Under the pieces are notes generated by a model. The model was not told the DNA's origin. It did no database searches and was given only the letters and a program-made list of their open reading frames with translations. Positions 56,150 through 64,000 of a stretch of DNA of 64,000 bases are shown piece after piece; the stretch's first letter is position 1; every line of letters starts with the position of its first letter. The DNA is from Protopterus annectens. Lineage: Eukaryota; Chordata; Ceratodontiformes; Protopteridae. The position numbers and the translations under genes are program-made. Location: the NCBI RefSeq assembly GCF_019279795.1, contig NC_056738.1, forward strand, positions 402,371,311-402,435,310, written 5' to 3'.

Positions 56150-57300
56150 GTGTGGTTAGGATCCCTTGCAGTACAGCAGTGGCAAACCCTGCTCGGGATC
56201 TGGAATACAGAGGTAAATTATAATGCTTGGCAAATGTATGCACGGAGGTCCAAGTAGCCGCCTCAATAATGTCCTTGGTTGCCACTCCTCGTAAGAAGGC
56301 TGTGGTAGTGGCTGTTGCTCTTGTAGAATGAGGTCGTATGTTCTGTGGAATTGGTTTTCCATGGAAGGAGTAACAGAATCGTATGCAATTTCCTATCCAT
56401 TTGGAGATTGTCTGTTTGGAAATTGCTTTTCCTTCCCTTCCTGTTGCATAGGCTACAAAAAGCTGGTCAGTTTTCTGTTACTTTTTGTTCTGTCCAGGTA
56501 GTAACGTAGCTGTCTGTGTACATCCAAGGTATGCAGCATTCTTTCCCCTCTGTTTTGTGGGTTGGGGAAGAAGGTAGGTAGGTGGATTGCCTGGTTTAAG
56601 GACACTCTGGATACCACCTTAGGCATAAATGTAGGATTAGTCCTCATGGACACTCTGTCTTGGTGGAAGATTAGGAAGGGTTGTACTGCCATTAGGGCCT
56701 GAAGTTCAGAAACCCTCCTTGCTGAGGTTATTGCCAGTAGGAAAGCAGTTTTCCATGAAAGATGCTGTAGGTCTGCTGTTGCTGCTGGTTCAAAAGGTGC
56801 GAATGTGTCAACTTTTCTAGCACAAAGTTCAAATCCCAAGCTGGCAGTGGTGGTTTCCTAGGAGGTTTTACATTCTTGATCCCTCTGAGGAACTGCCCGA
56901 GTAGAGGATGTGAGAAGACAGGTGGATCAAAGCTGTATTCTGCTGAAATAGCTGATGCATGTATCTTGATGGAGGAATAGGACAGGCCTGTATGTAGAAG
57001 CTCTGCCAAGTACTCCAGAATGTTAGCCATATCTATATTCGACACATCCTTCCCTCTTTCAGCACTCCAAATGACAAACCTTTTCCATTTCCCTGCATAG
57101 TTTCTTCTTGTTGAAGGTCTGCGGGCTTCAAGGATAATGTCTTTAACCCTTTGGGAGAGATCTGGAATAGTTGCTGCTATGTGATGTGCCATGCAGTCAG
57201 CTGCAACGTTTTTAGGTTTGGATGCATGATGCTGTAGTTGTTCTGAGTTAACATCAAAGGCATCAGGGGTATTGACCACATTTTGTCCCGAGACATGCTC
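56150..57300 (-). pseudogene. DIRS-12 tyrosine recombinase
   Basis: N-terminal part in the 58230-56728 frame with RRPSTRRNYAGKWKRFV and SSIKIHASAISAEYS. The 56839-56453 frame has TSARRVSELQAL (first Arg) and KSNRKLTSF. The C-terminal HSTRAT and Tyr-containing part lies at 56453-56156 after another frame change. All catalytic residues are encoded; at least two indels (near 56800 and 56470). Confidence 0.86.
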
Positions 57301-59157
57301 CTCAGCAATGGGTACCAGTGTTGTCTTGGCCAGTTTGGAGCCATCAGGATTATCCTTGGACGTTCCTCCTTGATTTTTAGTAATACCTTGTGTATCAAGG
57401 GAAGAGGTGGGAATGCATATGCTGTCAGGCCTTTCCAGCTGAAGGAGAGCAAATCCACTTTCGATGCAAGTGGATGGAATGTCCTTGTGCAGAATTTTTT
57501 GAGCTGGTGGTTGAGAGGGGAAGCGAATAGATCTATCTGTGGCATTCCCCATTTCTTTGCGATGGTCTTGAAGATGTCCCGGTGTAGCATCCATTCGTGA
57601 GCATCCGAGGTGGTTCTGCTTAACATGTCTGCTAGAGTGTTCTCCTTTCCCAGTACAAACATTGCCTGTAACTGGATGTTGTAGCTGAGTGCCAGGTTCC
57701 AAAGGTCCAAAGTCATTCTGCATAGGGGGTATGAATGAGTGCCTCCCTGTTTGTTGATGTACCACATGACTGTGGTGTTGTCTGTCCTTATCATCAAATG
57801 GCCTTCTTTGAGAAATGGTCTGAATTTTTGGATTGCCAGTTTTACTGCCAGCATTTCTTTTAGGTTGATGTGCAGGTGAAGCTGGTCCCGTCCACAATCC
57901 TTGCACGCATTTGTCCAGCATGTGAGCCCCCCATCCTAGGTCTGAGGCGTCTGTTGTGATGGTTTGGCTTGCTTGATATTTGTGAAAGGGTAAGCCTGGG
58001 TTTGACTGGCATGCTTGAGCCCACCATAGGAACTCCTGTTTTAGGCATGGAATTAAAGGAATTTCTGCTTCTAGGCTGTGCCTGTGTTGGGACCATAAAT
58101 TCTTTAGGTACCACTGTAGTTTTCTCATATGTAGTCTGGCATGTGGAACCAAGATTATGCATGATGCCATGAAGCCCAAGGCCTGCAGAACTTTTCTTGC
58201 TGTTAGTTTGCTGTGGTTTGTTAGTGCCATTAAGTAAAGAGGAGATCTTTTGTTTTTCTGCAGTTAGGAATGCCATTTGTTTTACTGTGTCCAATTCCGC
58301 CCAAGAATGTCCTTGTTTGGGATGGAATCAGCCTTGATTTTTGCAAATTGACTGTGTATCCCAGTGCTTGTAGCAAGTAAATGACCCTTTGTAAATCTGT
58401 TGTCAGCTTGCTTTTGTTGTCCCCTTGTAGCAGGCAGTCGTCCAGGTATGGATAAATTTGGATTCCCTGTAGTCTGCAGTGGGCGATTACTGATGCCAGG
58501 CATTTTGTGAATACTCTGGGCAGTAGATAAGCCAAAGGGCAATGCTGAGAATTGATAGTGCTCTGATCCTGCAAGAAATCTGAGGTATCTTCTGCAAATT
58601 GGTCGAATGGGGACGTGCAGGTATGCCTCCTTGAGATCTAGAGTTACCAGCCAACACTCCTTGCCCAGCATGGGAAGAAGTTGCTGTAGGGTCAGCATCT
58701 TGAATTTTGGGACAATGATGTATGTGTTTAAGGTGGACAGATCGAGAATAGGTCTCCAACTTTTTTCCTTTCTTGGAACTAGGAATAGTCTGGAGTAGAA
58801 TCCTTTGCCTTGTTCTGTTATTGGTACTCTTTCCACAGCTCTCATCTTTGTTAATTGCATTATCTGCTGTAGAGCTTCTGTTTTTTGATTTGGAGGTAGG
58901 TTTGGCATTCCTCTTTTGACTGGTATAGTGTGGAAGTGGAACCGGTAACCTTGGTCTATGGTTTGCAAAATCCACTTGTCTTTTGTGATATAGTGCCATT
59001 TCTTTGAAAATAAGGTTAATTTTCCGCCTAAGGGTGCTGCTATTTGTTCCCTGGTAGGCGGAGTTAGAATCAAGTCACTGTGATTGCCCTGTTGTAGTGG
59101 TAGTGGCTGTGCCTGTGGCTCTGTTATTACCTTGCCACTGTCGTCCTCTGTAGGCAC
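57177..59157 (-). pseudogene. DIRS-12 pol
   Basis: RT WRPILDLSTLNTYI, VTLDLKEAYLHVPI, then a two-base loss in FGLSTAP near 58528, with catalytic YLDD intact at 58448-58437. RNase H TDASDLGWGAHMLD, then another indel near 57885; KLAIQKFRPFL, RTDNTTVMWYINKQGG and NTLADMLSRT in the 57854-57177 frame. Methyltransferase-like end QIDLFASPLNHQLKKFC and LMAPNWPRQHW in the same frame. Only about three indels interrupt an otherwise complete polyprotein. Confidence 0.88.
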
Positions 59158-60864
59158 CCCTCTAGATTGATTTCTGCCTCTGGAACGTCTATTCCTGCCC
59201 CTTTGGGATCTTGTGGAGTCAGGAAAGGACCAATTTTTGGCAGGCCAGTTCCTGCTAAACCTTGGGGCTGAACCTGCAAGAAATCTTTAACCGTTTGTAC
59301 AGATTTTGCCTTTTCTTCCATTTTCTTCATTACCTGCTGGGCAGGTGTACCAAACAAACTGGTCTTATCCATAGGAGCATCTAATAACTTAGCTTTAACA
59401 TGATCCGGTAAAACTTGTTCCTTCAACCATGCATGTCTTCTTATCACTGTGCCAGTCATGGCTGATCTAAATGAAGCCTCCAGTGCATCATAGCCACATT
59501 TTAAGGAATGGTTACTAACCTGTTGTATGTTATTTACCATTTCTAATAGATTTTTCTTATCTATAGAGTCATCAGAGGATAGCTTTTAGTTAACTGATCA
59601 AGCATAAACTCTTGGTATTGTATCATGTGAAACTGACAGTTTAAAGCTCTAGCTGAGAGAGTAGCAGAGGTGTAAACCTTTTTGCCCCATCTGTCTAAAG
59701 ACCTGGCTTCCCTTTCAGAAGGAATAGGGTTTTTTGCTGTGGTTGAGGCTACTGCCTTAGGGCCCTGGGATATAGTTTCCGGGTCTGCAAGAGGGGCCTT
59801 GTATAGGTGATGATGAGTGTCTGGCACCCTGTAAAATCTATCTGGTTTGGCAGGTGCTGGAGGTAAAGAATCTGGAGCAGTGCAAACATCATTAAATGCA
59901 TCGTCCACAACAGAGAGGACAGGAGGTATAGCTAAGGGCCTGTGTTGTGGTAGGTGCAGAAAAGTCCTAAGTCTTTTTCTGGAGTCTGAAAATCCTGTTC
60001 CTGCCATTGGAATTGTTCTCTCATGGCATGTAAGGTTTCCCCAAAGGAGAATTCTTCTGGTGGGGAAGCAGCTGGAATGGATTCTTCAGCATCTGAGTCC
60101 TCAAAATTGGAGAAAGGAGCCTCTGGCTGGTCTGTAATATCTGAGTCTTCCGCAGAATCATCAGAGGACACAGGCTCGAGGGGCTCTGCTCTAGGTCTCT
60201 TTCTGGGGGCTGAGAGGCCCTGTCTGGGTGAGATTGAGATCCCCTAATTAAGGATATTAAATCTTCTGCCAGAGTAAGCATTTGTGAACTAGAAGAGGGC
60301 CTGATTGAGGGGGGTTTAACAGGCACTGACTTAGTAGATTTGGCTGCTTTAGCCCTGGCGAAGGCCTTAATAGACATGGCTGCAGGAGGCCTAGCAGCAC
60401 CACGTGCTGGGGTAGAGACATCCAAAGGGATGGTGTCTGATAAGTCACTAGTAACCACTGTAGTAGGTAAAATTTCTGAGGCCGATTCAAGTAAGGTAAC
60501 CGGAACCTCAGTAGTAGTCATTGATTCGGCTGTACTCTGATCAGTTTTCTCGGTTTCGCCGAAACCGAGACACTCGCGGTTTGCTTAACCATGGTTTCGC
60601 CGAAACCGCGAGTGTCGGTCTTTTCTTTGCGTTTTAACAATTTGGGTAGTCGGAGGATCCGATGGCATAATGTACGCAAATTCAGAGCCGAAAAACTGTT
60701 CAGCAAACTCCGACCGACGCCTAAGCGTGTCGGTTGAAAGAAGCACAGGCCAAACAGGCTGCTACGTCGTGGTCTGGGCCTAAACAAGGCAAACAGTAAG
60801 AGTGGAAATCTTTATGAGGTATTTGTTTCCCACAAGTTAAACAGTTATTGACTTTTTCTGACAT
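59127..60864 (-). pseudogene. DIRS-12 gag
   Basis: Start ATG 60864, zinc pattern CLTCGKQIPHKDFHSYC intact by sequence. VSAET-type repeats lie over the hairpin at 60569-60616. Acidic FEDSDAEESIPAASPPEE (60171-59932), core LAIPPVLSVVDD and RALNCQFHMIQYQEFMLDQL (60007-59561), then RRHAWLKEQVLPDHVKAKLL with KSVQTVKDFLQVQP (59540-59127). Frameshifts near 60730, 60520, 60000 and 59550. Confidence 0.86.
60569..60616. other. Hairpin in DIRS-12 gag
   Basis: GACACTCGCGGTTT (60569-60582) pairs perfectly over 14 bp with AAACCGCGAGTGTC (60603-60616), loop about 20 bases. Confidence 0.78.
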
Positions 60865-61005
60865 CGGCTGAGGCAAGAAAGAGTCCCCAACGGGTACTTA
60901 GCTTTTAGAAGTCTTCGAAGGAGTATTCGGTAGTAGTAATCTCTGGATCTGACCGACCGGCACTTGCGAACAGCTTCTGCTTCGGGCGCCACGCGGCAAG
61001 AAAGA

Positions 61006-61192
61006 CTGAAGAAAATGGCGTTGGCTGATGCCTTTATACCCGAAGACCAGCAGAGATGACGTCGGGTGAAGCGCGACATCAGCCGAAGCCGGACCCGGAC
61101 TTTGGAATCCGGCCGACCGAAGGGCTGCCTGACGACAGGACAACCCAGTTGTTATGACTGCAGATGCATCCATGAAGGACATCTGCATGATG
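61006..61192 (-). repeat. DIRS-12 right inverted terminal repeat (5' end)
   Basis: Inverted match to 55618-55795, ending GAAGGACAT at 61192. Confidence 0.9.
61033..61064 (-). promoter_or_regulatory. DIRS-12 promoter: TATA box and CRE-like site
   Basis: GGGTATAAAGGC (TATA complement 61033-61038) with TGACGTCG complement at 61057-61064 upstream on the minus strand. The gag ATG is about 170 bp downstream. Inferred from position and from its recurrence in DIRS-4. Confidence 0.62.
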
Positions 61193-61211
61193 CGAATAAA
61201 CGACCTCTCTT
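61193..61211. repeat. 28-bp tandem repeat, last partial unit
   Basis: CTGCATGATGCGAATAAAC continues the repeat at 55476-55587 in phase after DIRS-12 is removed. Confidence 0.82.
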
Positions 61212-61971
61212 GCCCAAAAACATTTCAAAGTAGTTGCACTTCGTGAATAACTGCATACAGTACACTGAAATGCCCCCAAAATGGTGGTACCTTGCTAAGC
61301 AACTCTTTACATTGCAAGAAACATTCTGCAATGGAGCTGAACAGGAAAACCCAGCACAAGAAACTTTTTGAAATGGCGATACTTTGATTGTACTTCATGA
61401 AACAATTGCACTTCACACACAATAAACTCTTTGAAACACATGCACACTAATAAGCACACACTGTAAGCACTTTTACACACAGAGATACTTAGAATAACTT
61501 CAGTTATCTCCTTGATACAAAGTCGTAGAGATGCCAAAACATAGCACTTGCCAAAACACCTGCAGTCACCTTGCTTTATTTTTGTTTAATGTGCCCTTTT
61601 TTTTTTACATTTTGCCTTATATTCATTTTGCTTGTTTAAGCCCGTGTCATGCCCAATGTACTTTTCTTGTGCTCGTTTTACTCTAAACATGCCCAGTTTT
61701 GCTTTGAACATGCTTGTTTTGCTTTATTGTCAATTTTCAACAAATACCTTTATTGTAAACATTCAATTAGCCAACAAACATTTTGTGCCTTCTGCTTGCT
61801 CAATAATGTGGTTTGTGCCCTTGTAATGCCCCATTCTCATTTATCAAACAAACAGTTCATATTACTTTTCATTACCTTTGATTCTTTTCTGGCTCTTTTT
61901 ATGCTCATTTCTCTAGGTTTTTACCTTCACTGTCATCTCTGCACCTCATGGCTCTGGATTTTACTCTCTTC
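61212..61971. other. Non-coding stretch next to LTR, likely leader
   Basis: No supported gene. The 155-codon plus-strand frame at 61649-62116 runs antisense through the presumed primer site and LTR and has no recognisable motif. The base composition is T-rich on the plus strand. Its position directly after a primer-binding site suggests the untranslated leader of an LTR retrotransposon read on the minus strand. Confidence 0.5.
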
Positions 61972-61990
61972 GATCCCGGTTCTGACACCA
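61972..61990 (-). other. Candidate tRNA primer-binding site
   Basis: On the minus strand reads TGGTGTCAGAACCGGGATC. The TGG start matches the CCA end of a tRNA, and the sequence resembles binding sites of Leu-primed vertebrate LTR elements. The exact tRNA is not assigned. Confidence 0.6.
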
Positions 61991-62253
61991 TATCGCTCTC
62001 CTACTTTTGACACAATAGAGGAGTCTTTGTGGGTTCTGTTCAATCAGCTTTATTGCATACAAACAAATTACTATAAAGGTTTACTGACTAACTTAAGTAA
62101 CTTATATACAAACTAACTGAGATCATGATTGCTCTGTGTGGCTGCTCTTGCAAAATGGCACTAGGGAGTGCATGTGTCTGGAATTTATATGTGCATGTAC
62201 CGCCTTGACATGCTTCTTAAAGATACAGCACACTTCACTTGCAATCTGATCTA
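61991..62253 (-). mobile_element. Candidate 5' LTR of an LTR retrotransposon
   Basis: A 263-bp segment abutting the primer site. On the minus strand it starts TGTAGATCAGATTGC, has a TATA-like TGTATATAAG at about 62110-62101 and a polyadenylation signal AATAAA (complement at 62049-62054) about 50 bp later, then a U5-like tail. It begins where DIRS-13 sequence stops. It does not end in a clear CA next to the primer site, and no second LTR or coding region is in the window, so the family (Gypsy or retrovirus-like) is open. Confidence 0.55.
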
Positions 62254-63155
62254 CAGTCTCCAAGGGCCATCCTTTCTGGGAACCAGAAACATCCCAGAGT
62301 AGAAACCTCATCCTCTTTGGTGCAGTGGAACTTCTTGAATAGCTCCCTGTGATTTCAATACCTGGAGCACCTCTGGAAAAAATTGTAGTTGCTCTCAATG
62401 TGGTTGAGGAATACTCATGAAAGGTGGACGAGTTTCCCACACCACGAAATACCATTTGTGAGTAGTTTGCTCCCAGACTGGAACAGGGAAAGATGCAAAG
62501 AGAGGGGAAAGTGGCTGAAAAAAGGTAGGTAGTCACAGACTACCTGGTCTGTTTGGAAAAGGCTGTTTTTGAGCAGGAGTAGGCCAAGAGATTTGGAAGC
62601 AGTAGGTTTCCTAACACCATTCTTGCTTTTGGGAGGGTGCAAGATTGTTTCTTGACAAAAAAGGTTTAGCTGGGTAATTCCTTTGGAATTTAGGAACTGA
62701 AGACACAGATGCATTTCAGGTCCTGTAATTCTTTGACCTTCTCCAGCAATGCCTTGAACAAGTCTGTTGCTACAGCCCCAAACAAAACTTAAAATCATCT
62801 GGAAGTTCTTGAAACCTTAACCAGGAGCATCTCTACAAAACAGAGCTAGATGCAGCCATGCTAGCAGATGCTTCAGCTGCATTTAATGGAGTGGAGTGCC
62901 ACCTGGGAGGAAGCTCCCAGTAGCGATGAAAGCTGTGACAACTTCGACTCAAGAAGATCAAAAAGAGGCTGAGCAGGCTGTGAAAGGACAGCCAAAGCAT
63001 ACTTGGCCATATGGGTTTGGTAATTGATAGCACAGAGAGCTAGGGTGGCCGAGGTATAAGCCTTTCCCCCCAATCAATCCATGGTCTTAGTCTATCTGAA
63101 GGGAGAAGAGAAGTGGATGGCAACAGTCTAGAAAGTTTATCAGCAACCACCGAAA
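62254..63155 (-). pseudogene. DIRS-13, old DIRS pol/gag remnant
   Basis: A highly decayed DIRS of another family. RT N-terminal sequence resembling FYSGMFLVPRKDGPWRL lies at about 62330-62254, and gag core GGKAYTSATLALCAINYQTH at 63073-63010 followed by KYALAVLSQPAQPLFDLLES. Many stops. It is bounded by the LTR on the left and by DIRS-14, inserted after CACCGAAA, on the right. It looks like the oldest layer at this end of the window. Confidence 0.7.
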
Positions 63156-63345
63156 AGTACAGTTTTGTACCTACCATAAATGTAGATGTTCGAAGATCCA
63201 CATTGCTGCAGTCCTTACACTTGGGTAGTCCGCTGTCCTCGGTCGGCCCGAATATCAAAGTATAAGGCTGACGTCGGTCAAGGCGCATTTGACTGACATC
63301 AGGACGTCAGGGTACAAATGCGCATGACCGACGTCATATCCTCAG
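63156..63345 (+). repeat. DIRS-14 left inverted terminal repeat
   Basis: Contains GACTGACATC and GGACGTCAGGGTAC, and the block missing from DIRS-11 (about 63215-63330). The partner lies beyond the window. Confidence 0.82.
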
Positions 63346-63503
63346 TCTTTTCTTGCCCCAGATGTCAGAAGACCCTAAAAATAAAGGTCAAAACCAAAAG
63401 ACAGCAAACAAACAACCAACCATCCTAGCACTAAAAATATGTACAATATATACAATATACATCATATTGACAACCCAACTCACACAACCGCCTCTAACTA
63501 CAG

Positions 63504-63623
63504 AGGGAAGGAGGGAGTAAATTGGACTGCAGCAATGTGGTTCTTGAACATCTACATTTATGGTAGGTACAAAACTGTACTATGTTCTTCATCTCACATT
63601 GCTGCAGTCCTTACACTTGGGTA
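63504..63623. repeat. DIRS-14 ICR with G-tract
   Basis: GGGAAGGAGGGAG at 63504-63516, then complements of the two ends (63523-63623) fused at ACTGTACT/ATGTTC. Confidence 0.9.
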
Positions 63624-63629
63624 GAATCC

Positions 63630-64000
63630 CAAAGCAGAGGTAAGGGAGGATGGCCAAACTATAAGGAAGCAGGAGCTGCCAAAATGCCCTGCAAAACAGC
63701 AGTGGCAAAACCAGCCCTGGATTTAGAGTAAAGTGGTAGGTGATAATGCCTAGAGAAAGTATGCACTGAACTCCAAGTAGCTGCCTCCAAAATATCCTTA
63801 GTTGCCACCCCCTCAAAAGCTGTCAAGTGGCAGTAGCCCTAGTGGAATGAGGCCTAATCCCAGCTGGAATCTCCTTGCCATGATGGGAATAACAGAAAGC
63901 AATGCAAAACCCAATCCACTTAGAAATAGTTTGTTTTGACACAGGCTTGCCCTGAGAACTCAAAGCAAAAGAAACAAATAACTGCTGAGACTGCCTGAAC
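63630..64000 (-). pseudogene. DIRS-14 tyrosine recombinase, C-terminal part
   Basis: Encodes SKQTISKWIGFCIAFCYSHH-like sequence, HSTRATAT (His, second Arg near 63830-63850) and the SRHYHLPLY Tyr block (near 63740-63760). A small loss near 63810-63830 (AGCTGTCAAGTGGC) breaks the frame. The N-terminal half is outside the window. Confidence 0.82.

Larger units (their letters stand above)
55588..61192 (-). mobile_element. DIRS-12, full-length DIRS retrotransposon
   Basis: A 5605-bp sister of DIRS-4 and DIRS-5, inserted in the 28-bp tandem repeat with flanks CAAATAA and CTGCATG; removing it restores repeat phase. Both ends, ICR, gag, pol and recombinase are present with few faults. 55796-56155 is 3' untranslated sequence with the ICR. 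Confidence 0.93.
63156..64000 (-). mobile_element. DIRS-14, 3' portion, runs off the window
   Basis: Left inverted repeat from 63156 (AGTACAGTTTTGTACC), ICR at 63522-63623 and the start of the recombinase. Same family as DIRS-11 but with the promoter segment intact in the repeat. Confidence 0.9.

Noticed and set aside
61649-62116. A 155-codon plus-strand open frame
   Set aside because: It runs antisense through the candidate primer site and LTR, is rich in Phe/Cys/Leu from T-rich DNA, and shows no recognisable domain.

Overview
The window is entirely repeat-derived DNA, and I found no host gene, rRNA or tRNA. It reads as intergenic sequence from a vertebrate with a large, repeat-swollen genome. 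The evidence is a stack of DIRS-type tyrosine-recombinase (YR) retrotransposons, one CR1/L2-like LINE, two pieces of an HE1/DANA-type (V-SINE) SINE and one LTR-element end. An amphibian (salamander or caecilian) or a lungfish would fit, but the sequence alone does not settle the species.

Fourteen DIRS copies can be separated; the labels DIRS-1 to DIRS-14 are local to this answer. All of them are coded on the minus strand. Each complete copy has the order (minus strand) 5' inverted terminal repeat with TATA box, gag with an N-terminal zinc-binding motif, pol (reverse transcriptase, RNase H, methyltransferase-like domain), tyrosine recombinase, internal complementary region (ICR), 3' inverted repeat. 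Complete copies are about 5.5 kb once nested insertions are subtracted. By terminal sequence they fall into several families: DIRS-4, -5 and -12; DIRS-1, -2, -3, -7, -9 and -10; DIRS-11 and -14; and the divergent DIRS-8, DIRS-6 and DIRS-13.

Layout: 1-613 and 6143-7482 are DIRS-1, split by DIRS-2 (614-6142) and carrying a V-SINE at 6212-6523. DIRS-3 (7483-23899) hosts DIRS-4 (10357-15883) and DIRS-5 (16788-22382) and runs abruptly into DIRS-6 (23900-25157). A plus-strand LINE (25158-26587 and 38380-about 39110) is split by DIRS-7 (26588-38379), which itself hosts DIRS-8 (26766-32945). After a non-coding stretch with a 28-bp tandem repeat come DIRS-9 (39535-55475), which hosts DIRS-10 (43923-54466), which hosts DIRS-11 (44284-49275). 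DIRS-12 (55588-61192) sits in the same tandem repeat. Then follow an LTR-element leader and LTR (61193-62253), an old DIRS-13 remnant, and DIRS-14, which runs off the end.

How the parts work together follows the known DIRS model. Gag packages the RNA and pol copies it. The ICR, which carries the complements of both ends joined together, serves as template to complete the termini and form a circle, and the recombinase inserts the circle without target duplication. The sequence supports this directly: interrupted hosts rejoin exactly when an insert is removed, and nearly all insertions lie at AA^C. Most genes carry frameshifts or stops. The best preserved are the uninterrupted 464-codon recombinase of DIRS-8 and the lightly damaged genes of DIRS-4, DIRS-5 and DIRS-12.
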